A DNA stretch of 64,000 bases from an uncultured Treponema sp. (GTDB lineage Bacteria; Spirochaetota; Spirochaetia; Treponematales; Treponemataceae), in NCBI GenBank assembly GCA_947167345.1, contig CAMVHR010000006.1:1-64000 (forward strand). Direction: 5' to 3'. The position numbers and the translations under genes are program-made. Below are positions 60,261-64,000 of the stretch, piece by piece. Numbering within the stretch: position 1 is the stretch's first letter; the number at the start of each line of letters is the position of its first letter. The notes beneath the pieces are model-generated. The model did no database searches. It saw nothing but the letters and a program-made list of their open reading frames with translations, and had not been told where the DNA came from.

Positions 60261-60602
60261 TTAGAAATTATTTCCGTTCCAACCCCAGTCTTTTATTCCT
60301 TGGTATGTGACATAAATTGCGTCTCCTGGAATGTCCAGCTCTTTCTTGAAGATGTCACATATTTTTGCCGTCATCTTGCTACAGGCGTCAGAATTCGTGT
60401 TTCCGAATAACTGTACCGATACAAAAGCTCCTTTGTCCAACTTTTTTCCAGCAAAAAACAAAGAATAATTTTCTTCAAAACCAAGCATAAGATAGGACTC
60501 CGGCTTACCTAGAATGGAAATTGCCTTTCCAAGTTCTGCCTTAAGCACGTCTTTCTTTTCTTCGCTTAACGGTACTGTTACTTTTGAATTAATAAATGGC
60601 AT
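60261..60602 (-). CDS. MIF/tautomerase superfamily protein
   Basis: Homologue of macrophage migration inhibitory factor, 113 residues. The catalytic Pro follows the initiator Met (MPFINSKVTVPL). The C-terminal YVTYQGIKDWGWNGNNF closely matches the IKxxxWGWNGxxF ending of eukaryotic MIF. K32-equivalent is K33 in ILGKPESYLMLGF, and S/F residues of the pocket are in place. Expected activity is phenylpyruvate/dopachrome keto-enol tautomerisation; physiological role in bacteria is unclear. GGAG precedes the ATG. It lies 22 nt after the ComFB-domain gene and shares its promoter. Confidence 0.9.
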   Translation of the reverse strand: MPFINSKVTVPLSEEKKDVLKAELGKAISILGKPESYLMLGFEENYSLFFAGKKLDKGAFVSVQLFGNTNSDACSKMTAKICDIFKKELDIPGDAIYVTYQGIKDWGWNGNNF

Positions 60603-60624
60603 TTACTTGTTCTCCATGTCTGTT

Positions 60625-61347
60625 TTATTCAAGTTCGTTTACAACATCTGTACGGAACATGAAGATGTCCTGCGTTTTTAAACTGTAAACAGAATTTAAC
60701 TGAATGCGATCCTTCTTTTCACTTACAAGAGGAACGTCAAACGAATATGTTACAGGATTGTATCCGTTGAGTGTTGCTTCTAGAGTAAAGACAAAATCTT
60801 TGTTTTCCTTGTCATGTTCTGCAGGAATAGGTGCAACCCAAAATGTAAAGCTACCGTTTGAGCCTGCAAATGTCTTGAACGGATTGCTCCATCCTGAGTC
60901 AACCATAGTAGCCTTTTCATTTCCGAGTTTTAGTACCAGCTCAACATCAGTGAGGGCTTCAAATGTCGATCCATCGTAAACATTCCCTGTGAAAGTTGGA
61001 AAGTAAAAGACAGGTTTTGCTGCGGTTTCCTGAACGTGTGCATCTAGCGTAGACTTGTGATAAGGACGCTTTGACGCACTTACAAGTTTCATTCCTTCAA
61101 GGGCATATCTGTCGATGTCGATTGAAAGTTGTGAATCTGCAAGGACCACAGCATTATTGTGGGTTACTCCACGACCGCTTACGACATAACGGGGCGGAAT
61201 CCGGTTCAAGACATAATTTATTGTGTCCAGTCGGCAGTTCTCGCAGTCGCACGTAAGCCAGACTGCTCCTTTTGCCTTTACCTGATCATAAAGTTCATTT
61301 ACATGATTTATGACCTGCTCTTCCATAATATTATGTATCTTTACCAT
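60625..61347 (-). CDS. ComFB-domain protein with a C-terminal beta domain
   Basis: Protein of 240 residues. Residues 1-65 match the late competence ComFB family: NIMEEQVINHVNELYDQVKA, the Cys cluster CDCENC (34-39) and DTINYVLNRIPPRYVVSGRG. The remainder (about 66-240) is beta-rich with TFTGNVYDGSTFEALTDVEL and FTFWVAPIPAEHD, possibly an Ig-like or carbohydrate-associated fold; I do not recognise it. ComFB in Bacillus lies in the competence operon but its biochemical role is not settled; some homologues bind cyclic dinucleotides. AAGGA upstream. The promoter is perfect consensus. Confidence 0.8.
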   Translation of the reverse strand: MVKIHNIMEEQVINHVNELYDQVKAKGAVWLTCDCENCRLDTINYVLNRIPPRYVVSGRGVTHNNAVVLADSQLSIDIDRYALEGMKLVSASKRPYHKSTLDAHVQETAAKPVFYFPTFTGNVYDGSTFEALTDVELVLKLGNEKATMVDSGWSNPFKTFAGSNGSFTFWVAPIPAEHDKENKDFVFTLEATLNGYNPVTYSFDVPLVSEKKDRIQLNSVYSLKTQDIFMFRTDVVNELE

Positions 61348-61385
61348 AAGCTGTAGTCCTTCTTAAAGTACAAAGTCTTACTCTT

Positions 61386-61414
61386 ATTATAATATAGGGA
61401 AAAATCCCTGTCAA
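61386..61414 (-). promoter_or_regulatory. Consensus promoter of the ComFB-MIF operon with a spacer palindrome
   Basis: Minus strand TTGACA (61414-61409), 17 bp, TATAAT (61391-61386): all twelve bases match. The spacer begins GGGATTTTTCCCT, an inverted repeat with AGGGA/TCCCT arms that could be an operator. ATG 61347 lies about 32 nt past +1 with a normal ribosome site. Confidence 0.8.
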
Positions 61415-61424
61415 ATTCTTCTAT

Positions 61425-61472
61425 AAAATAAAATATGGGAACCTCGAAAACCAGAAGTTTTTCAAGGTTCCC
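61425..61472 (-). terminator. Terminator of the aconitase gene
   Basis: Minus strand GGGAACCTTGAAAA (61472-61459) pairs with TTTTCGAGGTTCCC (61450-61437), one G-U, then ATATTTTATTTTA. It lies 7 nt past the stop codon. Confidence 0.85.
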
Positions 61473-61478
61473 GTGCGA

Positions 61479-63506
61479 TTATTGACCTCCGTTCTTTGTA
61501 TAGCGTGCAAGACCACCTGCAAGCAGTATGTTGCGTGAACGTTCTGCAAGGTCGTTTACACCTTCAATGCTGACAGTTCCGCTGTTTTTGTGCAGTACAA
61601 TCGTAAAATTCTTTGCATTTTTGAGGCTGTCAAAAATGTTTGTAATTTCAAGTGTATCTCCGGCTTCAATCTTGTCGTAGTCAGCAGGATCTTTGAATGT
61701 TATTGGAAGAATTCCGTAGTTTATGAGGTTTGCTTTGTGAATTCTTGCAAAACTCTTTGTAATTACAGCACGAACTCCAAGGTACATTGGACCAAGTGCT
61801 GCATGTTCGCGGCTTGAGCCCTGTCCAAAGTTTTCAGCTCCAACTACAAAACATCCAGAGAAATTGATGGCTTCTGCCTTTTTGTAGAAATCTGCATCAA
61901 TTCTTTCGTAAGTAAACTTGCTGATTTCTGGAATGTTGCTTCTGAACGGAAGGACTTTTGTTCCTGCCGGCATAATGTCGTCTGTAGAAACATTGTTTCC
62001 TGCTTTTAACAGTACTGGCAGTTTGAGTGAATCTGCACATTCCTTGCAAGGAGGACAAGGCTTGATGTTAGGTCCTCTGAGTATTTCAACCTGAGATGCT
62101 TCTTTTTCGCTTAGTGGAGGAATGAGCATTCCTTCGTCGCGTGCATCGGCCTTTATTTCATCAAGCGAAAGGCGAGCGTCTTTTCCTTCGAGGAGAGAAA
62201 CGCGACCCGCTTCGGTAAATGCAGGGTCGTTATATTCAAGGGTTGTAGGATCCGTTATGAATCCTGTAATTGCACTTGCGGCAGCGGTTTCTGGGCTTAC
62301 AAGGTAAATGCCTGCATCTGCTGTGCCTGAGCGTCCCTTGAAGTTCCTGTTGAATGTACGCAGTGAAACTCCTTCTGAGTTAGGAGCAAAGCCCATGCCA
62401 ATACAAGGTCCACAGGCACTTTCCAGAATGCGGAATCCTGCTCTTATAAGGTCTCCGAGAATGCCTGCTTTGTCGGCCATGAGAAGGGTAGTGCGGCTTC
62501 CTGGAGCAATGCCTGCTTCTACACCAGGAGCAATGTGCTTGCCTTTTACAATTGCGGCTACTGCCTGCAAATCATCAAGAGAAGAGTTTGTACAGCTTCC
62601 GATTGCAACCTGAGTGACTTTTGTAGAACTCAATTCCTTTACAGACTTGACGGCATCAGGTGAATTAGGACAAGCTGCCATTGCCCCAAGTTCAGAAAGG
62701 TTTATTTCTATTATCTTATCGTATTTTGCACCATCGTCAGCTTTCTGTTCCGTCCAGTCCTGCGGACGGCCCATGCTTTCAAGAAAGTTTTTTGTAGTCT
62801 CATCGCTTGGAAATACAGAACATGTTGCTCCTAGTTCTGCACCCATGTTTGTTACTGTCGCTCTCTGAGGAACAGTAAGACTTGCAACTCCTTCGCCAAA
62901 ATATTCGTAAATTGCACCTACGCCACCTTTTACAGTTTCACGTCTGAGTACTTCAAGAATAATGTCTTTTGCACTAATTCCTTTTTTGAGTGTTCCTGTA
63001 AGCTTTACACCAAAGATTTTTGGCATGGCAAGATGGAATGCTCCACCGCCCATTGCTACTGCAACGTCAATGCCTCCAGCTCCAATGGCAATCATTCCGA
63101 TGCCACCGCCTGTTGGTGTATGGCTGTCTGAACCAAGAAGTGTCTTGCCTGGTTTTCCAAAGTGTTCTATATGAACCTGATGACAGACTCCGTTGCCTGG
63201 ACGTGAAAAATACAGTCCGTATTTTGCAGCGACAGACTGAAGGTAACGATGGTCGTCGTGATTTTTGAAGTCTGTCTGAAGGGTGTTGTGGTCAACGTAA
63301 CTTACGCTTACTTCTGTTTTTACGCGTGGTACACCGATTGTCTCAAACTGCAAGTATGCCATTGTTCCTGTTGCATCCTGCGTAAGGGTCTGGTCAATTT
63401 TTATTGCAATGTCCTGACCTCTTTCAATTGGAGTTCCTGCAGTAAAGTTGCAGCTTCCCGGAATGATGTGCTTCTGAATAATTTTTTCAGCCAAAGTAAG
63501 CGCCAT
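61479..63506 (-). CDS. acnA: Aconitate hydratase
   Basis: [4Fe-4S] enzyme that interconverts citrate and isocitrate, 675 residues, of the shorter bacterial type. Motifs: GSDSHTPTGGGIGMIAIGAGG, cluster Cys in IGSCTNSSLDDL and ACGPCIGMGFAP (three ligands), and the swivel domain GAENFGQGSSREHAALGP carrying the catalytic Ser/Arg. It is present as a single gene, without citrate synthase or isocitrate dehydrogenase nearby; in an anaerobic spirochaete it may serve glutamate synthesis through a partial TCA branch. AGAGG upstream supports the start. Homoaconitase or isopropylmalate dehydratase is less likely given the fused swivel domain. Confidence 0.92.
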   Translation of the reverse strand: MALTLAEKIIQKHIIPGSCNFTAGTPIERGQDIAIKIDQTLTQDATGTMAYLQFETIGVPRVKTEVSVSYVDHNTLQTDFKNHDDHRYLQSVAAKYGLYFSRPGNGVCHQVHIEHFGKPGKTLLGSDSHTPTGGGIGMIAIGAGGIDVAVAMGGGAFHLAMPKIFGVKLTGTLKKGISAKDIILEVLRRETVKGGVGAIYEYFGEGVASLTVPQRATVTNMGAELGATCSVFPSDETTKNFLESMGRPQDWTEQKADDGAKYDKIIEINLSELGAMAACPNSPDAVKSVKELSSTKVTQVAIGSCTNSSLDDLQAVAAIVKGKHIAPGVEAGIAPGSRTTLLMADKAGILGDLIRAGFRILESACGPCIGMGFAPNSEGVSLRTFNRNFKGRSGTADAGIYLVSPETAAASAITGFITDPTTLEYNDPAFTEAGRVSLLEGKDARLSLDEIKADARDEGMLIPPLSEKEASQVEILRGPNIKPCPPCKECADSLKLPVLLKAGNNVSTDDIMPAGTKVLPFRSNIPEISKFTYERIDADFYKKAEAINFSGCFVVGAENFGQGSSREHAALGPMYLGVRAVITKSFARIHKANLINYGILPITFKDPADYDKIEAGDTLEITNIFDSLKNAKNFTIVLHKNSGTVSIEGVNDLAERSRNILLAGGLARYTKNGGQ

Positions 63507-63541
63507 AATAAAAACCTCTTTTGTAGAAATAGATACTTCTT

Positions 63542-63570
63542 ATAATATCCATTCATATTGTTTTTTACAA
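63542..63570 (-). promoter_or_regulatory. Aconitase promoter
   Basis: Minus strand TTGTAA (63570-63565), 17 bp, TATTAT (63547-63542), about 36 nt before the ATG. Confidence 0.6.
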
Positions 63571-63578
63571 TAGAATTA

Positions 63579-63607
63579 TGGACTTTTATAAAGTGCTTTT
63601 GTATAAT
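63579..63607 (+). promoter_or_regulatory. Promoter of the terminal lipoprotein gene, near-leaderless
   Basis: TGGACT (63579-63584), 17 bp, TATAAT (63602-63607). ATG 63616 follows after 8 nt and there is no ribosome site. Confidence 0.5.
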
Positions 63608-63615
63608 TATGACAA

Positions 63616-64000
63616 ATGCTAAAGCCAAAAAAGTATCTGCGTGCTAAATGCATGCTGTATGCCTGCTGCATGATTGTCTTTTGTGTGTGCAGCTCGTGTT
63701 CAAGAAAAAGTTCTGATGTTCATAATTCCTGTACCCTGCGTGAAGAAGCTGTCATTCTCGAAAGCAGAATTTCATGGGCAAAAGAACTTCCTGTTTCTGC
63801 ACAGGAATATAATTCCATAACTAAAGATGTTGGAAAGGATCCTGTATTGATTATTTTATCGCAGGAATTGACGGAACAGGCATCTGCTTCTGTCTTGAAA
63901 TATCCCTCCTTGCCAAATTTCCCGGAACTTGATGTTACTGCATATAATGCTGCACAAAAAACGGCTATAGATTCTTTCTGCCAGGCACTTTTAAAAAATG
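63616..64000 (+). CDS. Lipoprotein of unknown function (3-prime end outside window)
   Basis: An open frame from ATG 63616 continues to the window edge (128 codons seen). The N-terminus has basic residues (MLKPKKYLRAK), a hydrophobic core with many Cys, and a lipobox reading CSSC, so the protein is probably lipidated. The mature part (SRKSSDVHNSCTLREEAVIL, then ISWAKELPVSAQEYNS) is not recognisable. Internal ATGs at 63652 and further on are alternative starts. It is divergent from aconitase. Confidence 0.65.
   Translation, partial: MLKPKKYLRAKCMLYACCMIVFCVCSSCSRKSSDVHNSCTLREEAVILESRISWAKELPVSAQEYNSITKDVGKDPVLIILSQELTEQASASVLKYPSLPNFPELDVTAYNAAQKTAIDSFCQALLKN

Noticed and set aside
63580-63624. 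14-codon ORF before the terminal lipoprotein gene
   Set aside because: It spans the predicted promoter (TGGACT-17-TATAAT), so it would not be transcribed; there is no ribosome site.

Overview
The window comes from a treponeme-like spirochaete. It has two tandem FlaA (periplasmic filament sheath) genes beside class II fructose-bisphosphate aldolase, and a division cluster running into dprA, topA, hslVU and a flagellar basal-body operon. It also has a 906-residue GreA with a long helical N-terminus and an EF-G of the second spirochaetal type. As I recall the maps, gene order resembles Treponema pallidum and T. denticola. Wzm/Wzt and glycosyltransferase remnants, a CUT1 sugar transporter and an [FeFe]-hydrogenase-like sensor suggest an anaerobic, host-associated species. 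Species identity is inference.

Layout: (1) 1-6983: fba, flaA pair, a fused permease-ATPase importer with its binding protein, a CPBP protease and a nuclease-like protein. (2) 7088-22904: mraZ-rsmH-ftsL-murF-ftsW-ftsQ-ftsA-ftsZ-xer-TPR lipoprotein-dprA-topA-xerC-hslV-hslU, headed by a decameric MraZ operator and closed by a terminator. (3) 22925-29973: flgB-flgC-fliE from a sigma28-type promoter, then fliF-fliG-fliH-fliI-fliJ from an extended -10 promoter. (4) 29979-36562: TGS-uridine kinase, mgtE with a long structured leader, and a sugar ABC transporter without its ATPase. (5) 36561-43827: hydrogenase-like chemoreceptor, a convergent two-component system, EF-G2 and an aldo-keto reductase. 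(6) 44056-48851: a decaying surface-polysaccharide locus (frameshifted wzm, wzt stub, HicB and Rpn stubs, GT2/GT4 pseudogene) around an intact AAA-ATPase/PD-(D/E)XK gene and a 22-bp tandem repeat. (7) 48980-64000: tyrS behind a leader-peptide attenuator, ParB-like protein, PBP1A, PEGA-like protein, LysM-M23 peptidase, ferredoxin, GreA operon, MIF homologue, ComFB protein, aconitase and a lipoprotein cut by the window end.

Three regulatory patterns stand out. First, tyrS has a small ORF with a Tyr cluster, an antiterminator and a terminator in the arrangement of ribosome-mediated attenuation. Second, mgtE has a structured leader that is not a recognisable canonical M-box. Third, many genes that lack a Shine-Dalgarno sequence carry a -10 element 6 to 9 nt before the ATG, so their mRNAs should be leaderless or nearly so. 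Genes with a clear Shine-Dalgarno sequence have promoters further upstream.
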